Below the pieces are notes generated by a model. That model made no database searches, was not told the DNA's origin, and saw nothing but the letters and a program-made list of their open reading frames with translations. Of a stretch of 5,300 nucleotides of DNA, positions 1 through 5,216 are shown in pieces. Position 1 is the first letter of the stretch. Each line of letters opens with the position of its first letter. This stretch comes from Candidatus Pacearchaeota archaeon (GTDB lineage Archaea; Nanobdellota; Nanobdellia; Pacearchaeales; GW2011-AR1): the NCBI GenBank assembly GCA_018303895.1, contig JAGVXJ010000033.1, forward strand, positions 1 to 5,300, given 5' to 3'. The translations under genes and the position numbers were made by a program.

Positions 1-2
1 AT

Positions 3-98
3 CCGATAAATTATACTGCGAGAAAAAATTACTACAACACCGAGAAAGAAAAAAGTATTAAAAAAAATAGCAAAAAAGAGAAAGTAAAAAAAGAGTAG
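3..98 (+). CDS. Possible C-terminal end of a plus-strand gene cut by the left window edge
   Basis: Reading from base 3 gives 31 codons without a stop, ending in TAG at 96-98. The fragment starts PINYTARKNYYN and finishes in a tail made almost only of Lys, Glu, Ser and Asn. Such charged tails are common at protein ends in AT-rich archaea, and a T-run (104-109) that could terminate transcription follows at once. No family can be recognised from 31 residues. A second plus-strand frame (from base 2, stop at 59-61) is open too, and the minus strand is open from an ATG at 131-129 to the window edge. The frame choice is therefore only a preference, and the preceding sequence would settle it. Confidence 0.35.
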   Translation, partial: PINYTARKNYYNTEKEKSIKKNSKKEKVKKE

Positions 99-190
99 TA
101 AGATTTTTTGGTAAATCTCCAAGATAAACATTTCTTCAAAATCAAAGAAATATTTATTAGTAAGATTTTTTGAAAATCTACTCAATAAAC

Positions 191-206
191 ATTGTTTGAC
201 AACAAT
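191..206. promoter_or_regulatory. Inverted repeat next to the TATA box, candidate operator
   Basis: ATTGTT-TGAC-AACAAT is a perfect 6-bp inverted repeat with a 4-base centre. It ends two bases before the TTTATAAAT box, where TFB and many archaeal regulators bind. A short AT-rich dyad can arise by chance. Its position, and the matching but different dyad in the upstream repeat copy (130-151), make an operator plausible. Confidence 0.35.
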
Positions 207-207
207 A

Positions 208-216
208 TTTATAAAT
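208..216 (+). promoter_or_regulatory. TATA box of the toroid/Cys-rich surface protein gene
   Basis: TTTATAAAT is a near-consensus archaeal TATA box. Its centre (212) lies 25 bp before the ATG at 237, so transcription should begin at or beside the start codon, giving a leaderless mRNA. This spacing supports ATG 237 over the in-frame TTG at 222, which would lie upstream of the expected transcription start. Confidence 0.75.
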
Positions 217-236
217 GAGTATTGGTTAATCGTAGA

Positions 237-2168
237 ATGAAAAAGGGGATGGTGTTTGGATTAATAATTTTCGCATCACTAATTTTATTAGGTAATTTTG
301 TTCTTGCTGCGACTGAGGATGAAAATACAAAAATCAACAAAGCATATTTATGTTTGGAAAATAAAGTTAATGCAACAACATGTTCGTATTTAACCGACGA
401 GCAAAAGTTTTTTTCTCTTCTTGCGATAGGAAAATGTTTGCCTGAAGTTGAAGCAGCCGCTGCGTCAAATAATACCTGCTGGTCAAAACCAGAATCAAAT
501 TGTGCAATAAAACCGACGGCGCAAGGAATTCTTGCTCTATCTTCTGTTAGTGGAAAAGATACAAGTGCTGCTGAAGGTTGGTTATTGAATCACAATGCTA
601 CGGCAAAAAATTTAGTTTGGTTATTACAAATAGAAAGTGGAGAAGCAACTTCATGTACTGTTAAAACTGATGCTTCTACTGACACAGTAAATATTGGTGC
701 AGATAAAAAAATAAATTCTGTTTCAGGAAATACTTGCTTTACTCCGTTCGGACAGGCAGAAAATTATGGTGGAAATTATTGGTTAAAAGTTAAAGATAAT
801 TGTTATAACAAAGATATAGAGATAAGCTGTGACAAAAATTTCCTTACAACAATGCTTTACAAAAAGGATTCTTCTGTGAGCACCCCTATTTATGTATCTA
901 ATGCTCCACAATCAGCAAATGCTGGAGAATCAACACACGAACAAGTTACCTCTTATTGTTTTTCAACTTCAGGTGTATGTGATACTGCAGAATATGAATC
1001 AACTCTTTGGGCAGCGTCGGTTTTGAAAATGAAAGGACATGATATAAGTGCTTACATGCCTTATTTAGTTACACTTGCTGAAGATTATGAAGAATATGTT
1101 CCTTATGCTTTTATTTATTCTATAACTCATGACACGGAATATCTCAGTCAATTATGGGATCTTCAAAACGAACAAGGATTTTGGGATGGATTGAACAGCA
1201 AATTTTATAGCACTGCTGCTGGATTATTACCTTTTGCAGGACAAGAAAATGTTCAACAAAAAGACAGAGCAAAAGAATGGTTATTGAAATCTCAAGACAC
1301 TTCAGGAAATAATGCTGGATGCTGGAATAGTGGAAATATAAGAGATACTGCATTCTTGTTAGCTTCAGTTTGGGGAAATTTTGTATCAACAAAAGAGACT
1401 TGTAGTTTAGATGCAGATTGTTTACCTGGACAAGTTTGTAAGAATGGAATTTGTATTATTAGCAGTGATGAGTGTGCTTATGATTCTGATTGCACCGTCG
1501 GTGAAGTTTGTGATGAAGGAGTTTGTGTAGACGACTCAACAAAGGATTGTGAATCACAAGGATTATTTTGTATTTCTTCAACCGCTTGCTTTGACGCTGT
1601 GGGACAACAAAATGATGCTTTGAATTGTCCGGGATTGAATGTTTGTTGTAATAAACCTGAAGTCTTGAAAACATGTGCTGAACAAAATGGAAAAATATGT
1701 ACTACTAATCAAAATTGTGGTGGCAGTTCAGTTTTAGCTCAAGAAGGTTCGTGTTGTTTAGGAAATTGTGTTGACATTTCACAGAATAGTTGTTCAGGTT
1801 CTTGTAGAACAAGCTGTATGTCTGGAGAAACAGAAATCACAGGAGAATGTAATTCAGTTCTTGAGGTTTGTTGTAAGACTGGCACTACACCTAAAAAAAC
1901 GCCTTGGGTATGGATAATTATATTGGTTGTATTGATAGTCTTGATTGGATTGGCAATTATATTCAGAGAGAAATTAAAAGAAATGTGGATTAAAATGAGA
2001 ACGAGAAAATCTGGATCTGGTGGAAACAGACCGGCTGGAAGTGGACTTCCTCCTCGAGGATTACCTCCACCAAGACCGGGAATGATGCCACCAAGAAACA
2101 TGCCTCAGAGAAGACCTGGGGAAATGGATGAAACTCTGAAAAAATTAAGGGAAATGAGTGGAAGATAA
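237..2168 (+). CDS. Large type-I membrane surface protein: alpha/alpha-toroid (prenyltransferase/squalene-cyclase-like) ectodomain, Cys-rich repeats, C-terminal TM and Pro/Arg-rich tail
   Basis: Numbering is from ATG 237 (643 aa); a TTG at 222 would add five residues, but the TATA spacing favours the ATG. Residues 1-25 form a signal peptide with a likely cut near FVLAA. Residues about 30-380 are helical, with two QW-like motifs of the squalene-cyclase/prenyltransferase toroid: LWDLQNEQGFW (306-316), and WLLKSQD...GCW (348-363) followed by RDTAFLLA. I see no DxDD cyclase motif, so it is probably a non-catalytic binding scaffold. Two EB/Dickkopf-like repeats with identical C-x5-C-x5-C-x4-C spacing follow (389-407 and 413-431). 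Further Cys-rich modules with CC pairs span 438-546. One membrane helix lies at about 556-576. The remaining tail is basic and Pro/Gly/Arg-rich and ends in a short charged helix. The many cysteines imply disulfides outside the membrane. The gene to its right shares one Cys module. A role in adhesion or partner-cell contact is inference. Confidence 0.9.
   Translation: MKKGMVFGLIIFASLILLGNFVLAATEDENTKINKAYLCLENKVNATTCSYLTDEQKFFSLLAIGKCLPEVEAAAASNNTCWSKPESNCAIKPTAQGILALSSVSGKDTSAAEGWLLNHNATAKNLVWLLQIESGEATSCTVKTDASTDTVNIGADKKINSVSGNTCFTPFGQAENYGGNYWLKVKDNCYNKDIEISCDKNFLTTMLYKKDSSVSTPIYVSNAPQSANAGESTHEQVTSYCFSTSGVCDTAEYESTLWAASVLKMKGHDISAYMPYLVTLAEDYEEYVPYAFIYSITHDTEYLSQLWDLQNEQGFWDGLNSKFYSTAAGLLPFAGQENVQQKDRAKEWLLKSQDTSGNNAGCWNSGNIRDTAFLLASVWGNFVSTKETCSLDADCLPGQVCKNGICIISSDECAYDSDCTVGEVCDEGVCVDDSTKDCESQGLFCISSTACFDAVGQQNDALNCPGLNVCCNKPEVLKTCAEQNGKICTTNQNCGGSSVLAQEGSCCLGNCVDISQNSCSGSCRTSCMSGETEITGECNSVLEVCCKTGTTPKKTPWVWIIILVVLIVLIGLAIIFREKLKEMWIKMRTRKSGSGGNRPAGSGLPPRGLPPPRPGMMPPRNMPQRRPGEMDETLKKLREMSGR
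1401..1529 (+). repeat. Two tandem 24-residue Cys repeats inside the surface protein
   Basis: Two copies, starting CSLDADC and CAYDSDC, have the same spacing C-x5-C-x5-C-x4-C and a 24-residue period. They also share a G-x-V-C and a G-[IV]-C-[IV] step. This is the pattern of EB/Dickkopf-like Cys-rich repeats, which are frequent in secreted proteins. The DNA of the two copies has diverged, so this is an old protein repeat and not a recent duplication. Confidence 0.75.
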
Positions 2169-2187
2169 TTAATTTTCTTCAATAAAA

Positions 2188-2194
2188 TTTATTA
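2188..2194 (+). promoter_or_regulatory. TATA box of the second surface protein gene
   Basis: TTTATTA, inside AAAATTTATTAAC, is centred 26 bp before the ATG at 2217. That is the same geometry as the promoter of the first surface gene. It predicts a separate leaderless transcript starting at the ATG, although the gap to the previous gene is only 48 bp. No Shine-Dalgarno sequence precedes the ATG. Confidence 0.55.
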
Positions 2195-2216
2195 ACCTAG
2201 TTTATTTTGTTTTAAT

Positions 2217-3704
2217 ATGTTAAGAGAAATTTGCAAAAACACAATTTTCCACGAAAATTACAAACTTCTCCGAAGAAACTTTACAAAAAAGGAATCAGTT
2301 TTTAAATTTTGTAAAGTTCTCTTAAAAAAGAGTTGGATAATTTTTTTATTTTTGATAGCTGTGATTCCGTTCACCACGTCGGTATTAGTCGAAATGAATC
2401 CGTCTTTTTCCCAAGGAGAAACGCTAACCGCAAAAGTTTCAGGAAATTTCTTTGACCAGATTCGACAAGAAAATATTTTTTTATACCGGAATAATTTACA
2501 GATAAGAGTTCCGCAGGAATTTAAAGTTGCAAAAATCGGCGAGAATTATTATCTTTATGGACAATTGTTGGGAAAAACACCTAATAATTATTCTTTAGTT
2601 TTGAAAGATTTAGAATACTCAGTTCAGCTCGGAGGAACAAGCAAAGAATGGATTTCGAAAAACTTCACAATAACTGACAGCATTGCTGATTTTTCAGTTG
2701 ACCCTGGATTTTTTTCAATAAATCAAAATGTAATTTTAAATGTAAAAAATTTGAAAGATAATTCCGTCGAAGTTGGTTTTAACGTCGTGGATGACACAAA
2801 TTATGTTCCAAGTGAAGTAAATGCTTCAGAAGAAAAAAGTTTTTTTGAAATGTTATTTGGTACAGGAACAACTGAAAACAAAACCAATTCAGAAAGTTAC
2901 ATTAAAAAAATTGTTTTAAATGTTGGAGAAGAGAAAATGGTTGATTTCAATAATCTGAAATCCCAAAGTGATACTATTAAAAAAATTGTCGCTCAAAGTG
3001 GAAACACAAAATATGAATTGCCAATATTTCTCTTCGGAACCGCACAGAATAACAATAACCAAACTGAAAATGGGGAATTTGAATTTTTGGGAGATTCAAG
3101 AATAAATCTTGAAATTAAGGCGAATGAAAGCTACACTTTATCTCTTAAGATAAGGAATAAATTAGAAAAAGTTTTGGAAAGTATAACCTTTTCACCTTCT
3201 TATGAAATTGAGAGAATAATTGATAGCATAAGTCCTGAAGAAATAAAAGAATTGAAATTCGACGAGGAAAAAGAAGTTTTGGTGAAAATTAAAATGCCCC
3301 AAGAAGAATATAAAAATTTTATTGCAAACAACTCTGAATTAAAAAAAGAATATTTTGGAAAGATTTATGCTCGGTCAAAAGACAGCACCGAAAATTATGT
3401 TGAGTTGAATATAACTTTCTTTAAAGAAATTAAAACTAATGAAACCAAATCAAAATTTTGTTTTGAACTGGGTGGAAAAATTTGCAGTGGAAACAGCACT
3501 TGTGCCGGAGAAACGAAATATGCAAAAGATGGTGTTTGCTGTATGTCGTCGTGCAATTCAGCAAAACCAGCTTCGTTAAAGATAATCGGATGGATAATTA
3601 TTATAATTCTTGTTCTTTTCTTGATTTGGTTCTTCCTCACACGATATCGTGGTGCAAGGGGGGAAGTTAATTTATTAGATGTAGCAAAAAGAAAAAGTAA
3701 TTAA
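2217..3704 (+). CDS. Surface protein with beta-rich ectodomain, membrane-proximal Cys module and C-terminal TM
   Basis: This is a 495-aa protein. A basic N-region of nearly 40 residues precedes a hydrophobic stretch (about 40-56), which is a signal peptide or an uncleaved anchor. No ATG, GTG or TTG lies between the first codon and that stretch, and the TATA box fits ATG 2217, so the long N-region is probably real. Residues about 58-410 look beta-rich, starting with MNPSFSQGETLTAKVSG, which I recall from conserved uncharacterised DPANN proteins; no enzyme motif is visible. Ten N-x-S/T sequons lie in this part (124, 149, 202, 221, 281, 303, 371, 398, 408, 426), so it may be glycosylated. A six-Cys module (415-446) matches the spacing of one in the upstream neighbour. 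A membrane helix (about 454-475) and a short basic tail end the protein. I cannot assign a function; a structural surface role is inference. Confidence 0.88.
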   Translation: MLREICKNTIFHENYKLLRRNFTKKESVFKFCKVLLKKSWIIFLFLIAVIPFTTSVLVEMNPSFSQGETLTAKVSGNFFDQIRQENIFLYRNNLQIRVPQEFKVAKIGENYYLYGQLLGKTPNNYSLVLKDLEYSVQLGGTSKEWISKNFTITDSIADFSVDPGFFSINQNVILNVKNLKDNSVEVGFNVVDDTNYVPSEVNASEEKSFFEMLFGTGTTENKTNSESYIKKIVLNVGEEKMVDFNNLKSQSDTIKKIVAQSGNTKYELPIFLFGTAQNNNNQTENGEFEFLGDSRINLEIKANESYTLSLKIRNKLEKVLESITFSPSYEIERIIDSISPEEIKELKFDEEKEVLVKIKMPQEEYKNFIANNSELKKEYFGKIYARSKDSTENYVELNITFFKEIKTNETKSKFCFELGGKICSGNSTCAGETKYAKDGVCCMSSCNSAKPASLKIIGWIIIIILVLFLIWFFLTRYRGARGEVNLLDVAKRKSN

Positions 3705-3742
3705 TCTTTTTTCTCTTCTTGTTCAGTTTTTTCTTTCTTTAA
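3701..3742. terminator. Convergent junction with oligo-T tracts on both strands
   Basis: The plus-strand TAA (3702-3704) and the minus-strand TAA (3703-3701) share the palindrome TTAA. Plus-strand transcripts then meet TCTTTTTTCTCTTC and further T-runs up to 3742. Minus-strand transcripts meet TTACTTTTTCTTTTTGC, opposite 3684-3700. Archaeal RNA polymerase stops at such U-runs without a hairpin, so this probably acts as a bidirectional terminator. Each T-run is the antisense of the lysine-rich tail codons of the opposing gene, so coding and termination use the same bases. Confidence 0.5.
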
Positions 3743-4156
3743 CATTTCACGAAGCTTTCTTTCAAGAATTGTTTTTTCCATTTGGACAATGCGTGTAACT
3801 TCGTCATATTTGTGAAGCCTTAAAGTTAAATCATTTAGAATCTTGTTTAAGTCAAAGCTTTTAATGGACAAATCCGAGGGAGAAAGAATTTCTATGTGTG
3901 AAGGCATATATTTGAACATAAGCAAAATTAAAGTCGCGACGTCGGGAACTTCTAATTCAATTTCAGCAAAATCGGTAAAAAATCCTTTTTGTGAAGCCAT
4001 TTCAACTGGTTGGTTTATATTTTTTGAAATTATTGAAATCCCTTTTTCAGAAGCAATTTTTGAAAGTATGTCTTCGAGTGTTACAATTAAATGCTCTGCT
4101 GGTTTTCCTAAAACTTCAATAAGCATCGCCGCGACGATTTTTTTATCTGAACTCAT
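3701..4156 (-). CDS. Small cytoplasmic protein, predicted ferredoxin-like alpha/beta domain plus C-terminal coiled coil
   Basis: This is a 151-aa protein from ATG 4156. A TTG at 4177 would add seven residues but is a weaker start and deepens the overlap with the preceding gene. Predicted strands and helices follow beta-alpha-beta-beta-alpha-beta: strand KIVAAMLIEVLG, a helix starting PAEHL, strand ISIISK, strand FAEIELEVPD, helix VATLILLMFKYMP, strand HIEILSP. This suggests a ferredoxin-like or ACT-like fold. A long helix from about residue 102 runs into a Lys/Glu-rich coiled coil (about 120-151). There is no signal peptide, no membrane segment and no catalytic motif. It resembles conserved uncharacterised proteins I recall from DPANN genomes, but I know no function. 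The start overlaps the end of the HhH gene by 14 bp (ATGAGTTCAGATAA), so the two are almost certainly cotranscribed. Its stop codon meets the converging surface gene. Confidence 0.85.
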   Translation of the reverse strand: MSSDKKIVAAMLIEVLGKPAEHLIVTLEDILSKIASEKGISIISKNINQPVEMASQKGFFTDFAEIELEVPDVATLILLMFKYMPSHIEILSPSDLSIKSFDLNKILNDLTLRLHKYDEVTRIVQMEKTILERKLREMLKKEKTEQEEKKD

Positions 4157-4712
4157 TTTCTTTTTTTGATTTTGCAAACAGGTATTTTAATGTGAACAAA
4201 AGAGCAAGTAAGAGGGCGAATAAAAACAACCCGTAAAAACCTGTCTTTTGATTATTTTCAGATAATTCTTCGCTTTTTATACCTTTAGTGTCCGAAATAA
4301 TAAGTTCTACATCATCTGAATTCGATTGAATTAATGGGGGAGCTTCAGAAGTATTTTCAATTATTGGTTCGAGAATATCTTCATTGGAATATTGAGAAGT
4401 TTCAATTATGGTTTCAGAAATTAAATTTTCGTTGGAAACTGATTTAGGAGAATCTTCAACACAAGCAAGAGCTTGATCTTTAATTTTTTGCAGAGTTATT
4501 TCACCGATTCCACTAACTTTGAGCAAATCATCGACGGATGCAAACGGGCGCGTTTGAATTATTGATTGTGCTTTTGCAGGACCAATTCCAGTTAATCTAT
4601 CAAGTTCAGTCGCAGAAGCAGTGTTTAGATTAATCTGCCCAGTTTCACATGAAGCACAAATTACTGAAGTAATTAAAATTCCGAGAAATAAAAATAAAAG
4701 TTTATTTTTCAT
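4143..4712 (-). CDS. Secreted, C-terminally membrane-anchored ComEA-like helix-hairpin-helix protein
   Basis: This is a 189-aa protein. Residues 1-21 are a signal peptide (hydrophobic core LLFLFLGILITSVI, cut near CAS). Residues about 26-80 are a (HhH)2 domain of the ComEA type: INLNTASATELDRL, first hairpin TGIGPAKA (41-48), RPFASVDDLL, second hairpin VSGIG (66-70). Cys22 and Cys84 flank the domain and could form a disulfide. An acidic Ser/Asn/Glu-rich linker (about 85-155) leads to a membrane helix (about 159-179) and a basic tail. The topology therefore puts the DNA-binding fold outside and the C-terminus inside. Bacterial ComEA has the HhH domain at the C-terminus behind an N-terminal anchor, so this is the reverse order. 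HhH domains bind the DNA backbone without sequence preference; extracellular DNA binding or uptake is inferred. It lies 15 bp after the nuclease gene and overlaps the next gene. Confidence 0.9.
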   Translation of the reverse strand: MKNKLLFLFLGILITSVICASCETGQINLNTASATELDRLTGIGPAKAQSIIQTRPFASVDDLLKVSGIGEITLQKIKDQALACVEDSPKSVSNENLISETIIETSQYSNEDILEPIIENTSEAPPLIQSNSDDVELIISDTKGIKSEELSENNQKTGFYGLFLFALLLALLFTLKYLFAKSKKENEFR

Positions 4713-4727
4713 GTAGCTTGATAAAAT

Positions 4728-5216
4728 TTAATTTTCAATATATTTTTTTCCGTATTTTTCTTTGAAATCTTCAAGTTCAACTTCAATCTTTCTGCCTTCT
4801 CTTTTTGCTCTGGCGATAAAAATTCGCGAGAAAATTTTCTTGTCTAGATAAAAAATGCATTTCAATTTTTCTTCATAAGACAGAAATCCGTTCATTTTGA
4901 CTTCAATACCAATAACTTCATAATTCCCGTCGGAATTGTACTTAAAACCGACAAAATCAGGGAAACCAGTTGAAGCAACAAGCATTTTTTTGAAAGGATT
5001 GAACTTTTTTTTCGCAGGAGCTAATTCCTGTTTTTGTAAATCAATATTGTTTGTCCACCTATCCAGAACCCAATTTGTTTTTTTCATAAGCTCACGAACT
5101 TTTAATTCAAATCTCGCGCCAGCAGCGCGATTAAGTTTTCCTTGACGAGCAAAGTTGCGTTTTGGTTTTTCTTCTGAATTAACTTCCTGAATTTTTTCAG
5201 ATACCTCTTCTTCCAT
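4728..5216 (-). CDS. PD-(D/E)XK-superfamily nuclease, Hjc/VRR-NUC-like
   Basis: This is a 162-aa soluble protein. After a charged, flexible N-terminus (about 1-25), GARFELKVRELM (33-44) supplies the first acidic residue, Glu37. DRWTNN (52-57) resembles the basic strand of Holliday-junction-resolvase-like nucleases. GFPDF (84-88) gives the PD motif (Asp87). GIEVKMNG (103-110) gives the E-x-K motif (Glu105, Lys107), followed by LSYEEK. This E...PD...ExK order is the metal-binding core of PD-(D/E)XK nucleases such as archaeal Hjc. About 25 residues between the basic strand and PD (KQELAPAKKKFNPFKK and onward) look like an insertion absent from compact Hjc, so I give no gene symbol. The substrate could be a DNA junction, a flap or foreign DNA. 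It is first in the minus-strand cluster, and ATG 5216 fits a TATA box 25 bp upstream. Confidence 0.85.
   Translation of the reverse strand: MEEEVSEKIQEVNSEEKPKRNFARQGKLNRAAGARFELKVRELMKKTNWVLDRWTNNIDLQKQELAPAKKKFNPFKKMLVASTGFPDFVGFKYNSDGNYEVIGIEVKMNGFLSYEEKLKCIFYLDKKIFSRIFIARAKREGRKIEVELEDFKEKYGKKYIEN
4737..4746 (-). promoter_or_regulatory. Possible TATA element for the HhH gene
   Basis: On the minus strand AAAATATATT is centred about 29 bp before the ATG at 4712, inside the last codons of the nuclease gene. It could drive a second, short-leader transcript. The genes are only 15 bp apart, so readthrough from the nuclease promoter is equally likely, and AT-rich matches of this kind are common. 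Confidence 0.25.

Larger units (their letters stand above)
96..216 (+). repeat. Tandem duplication of a promoter-like unit (two diverged copies)
   Basis: Copy 1 (96-157) and copy 2 (158-212) start with the same 15 bases, TAGTAAGATTTTTTG. Both continue with AAATCT, then ATAAACATT, and both end in AATATTTAT. Each copy has two dyads at the same relative places. The first is AGATTT/AAATCT (101-118; in copy 2 a 7-bp stem with a 3-nt loop, 163-179). The second is ATTTCTT/AAGAAAT (130-151) in copy 1 and ATTGTT/AACAAT (191-206) in copy 2. The second dyad keeps its symmetry although its bases differ. Copy 2 runs straight into the TATA box of the next gene. The copies could be operators, duplicated promoters, or the 3' end signals of the upstream gene. 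Confidence 0.6.

Noticed and set aside
222..236. TTG at 222 as start of the first surface protein
   Set aside because: The TATA box centre at 212 is only 10 bp upstream, so transcripts would begin after it. The ATG at 237 gives a standard signal peptide.
1144..1674. Two minus-strand open frames (1144-1392 and 1459-1674)
   Set aside because: Both are antisense to the toroid and Cys-repeat coding region and have no recognisable motif; they are shadows.
1674..1685. CAEQ, resembling the CxEQ thioester motif of complement/alpha-2-macroglobulin, which also carry a toroid domain
   Set aside because: The motif lies in the Cys-rich module and not in the toroid helices, it lacks the GCGEQ context, and its Cys matches a structural Cys in the neighbouring protein.
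1739..2101. 120-codon open frame on the minus strand
   Set aside because: It lies entirely inside the surface protein gene, and its Gly/Pro-rich start is just the antisense of the Pro/Gly/Arg tail. The plus frame has clear domains, spaced cysteines and a membrane helix.
2171..2189. AATTTT/AAAATT inverted repeat between the two surface genes as a terminator hairpin
   Set aside because: It has only A/T pairs with no T-run directly after it, and it overlaps the TATA region. Such repeats are expected by chance in this composition.
3395..3670. Short open frames on both strands (3395-3640 minus, 3482-3670 plus)
   Set aside because: They overlap the Cys module and membrane helix of the second surface protein, whose frame is strongly supported by its spacing match with the upstream neighbour.
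3843..4169. 108-codon plus-strand open frame
   Set aside because: It is antisense to the small ferredoxin-like protein, and the minus frame fits the operon layout with a 14-bp overlap.
4157..4177. TTG at 4177 as start of the small ferredoxin-like protein
   Set aside because: It is a rare start that adds a Lys-rich stretch derived from the HhH gene tail; the ATG at 4156 opens right before the predicted first strand.
4160..4712. HhH protein as a lipoprotein because of Cys near the signal peptide end
   Set aside because: The residues before Cys22 (CAS) do not give a good lipobox, and a C-terminal membrane helix already anchors the protein.
4936..5145. 69-codon plus-strand open frame
   Set aside because: It is antisense to the nuclease core that carries the PD and E-x-K motifs.
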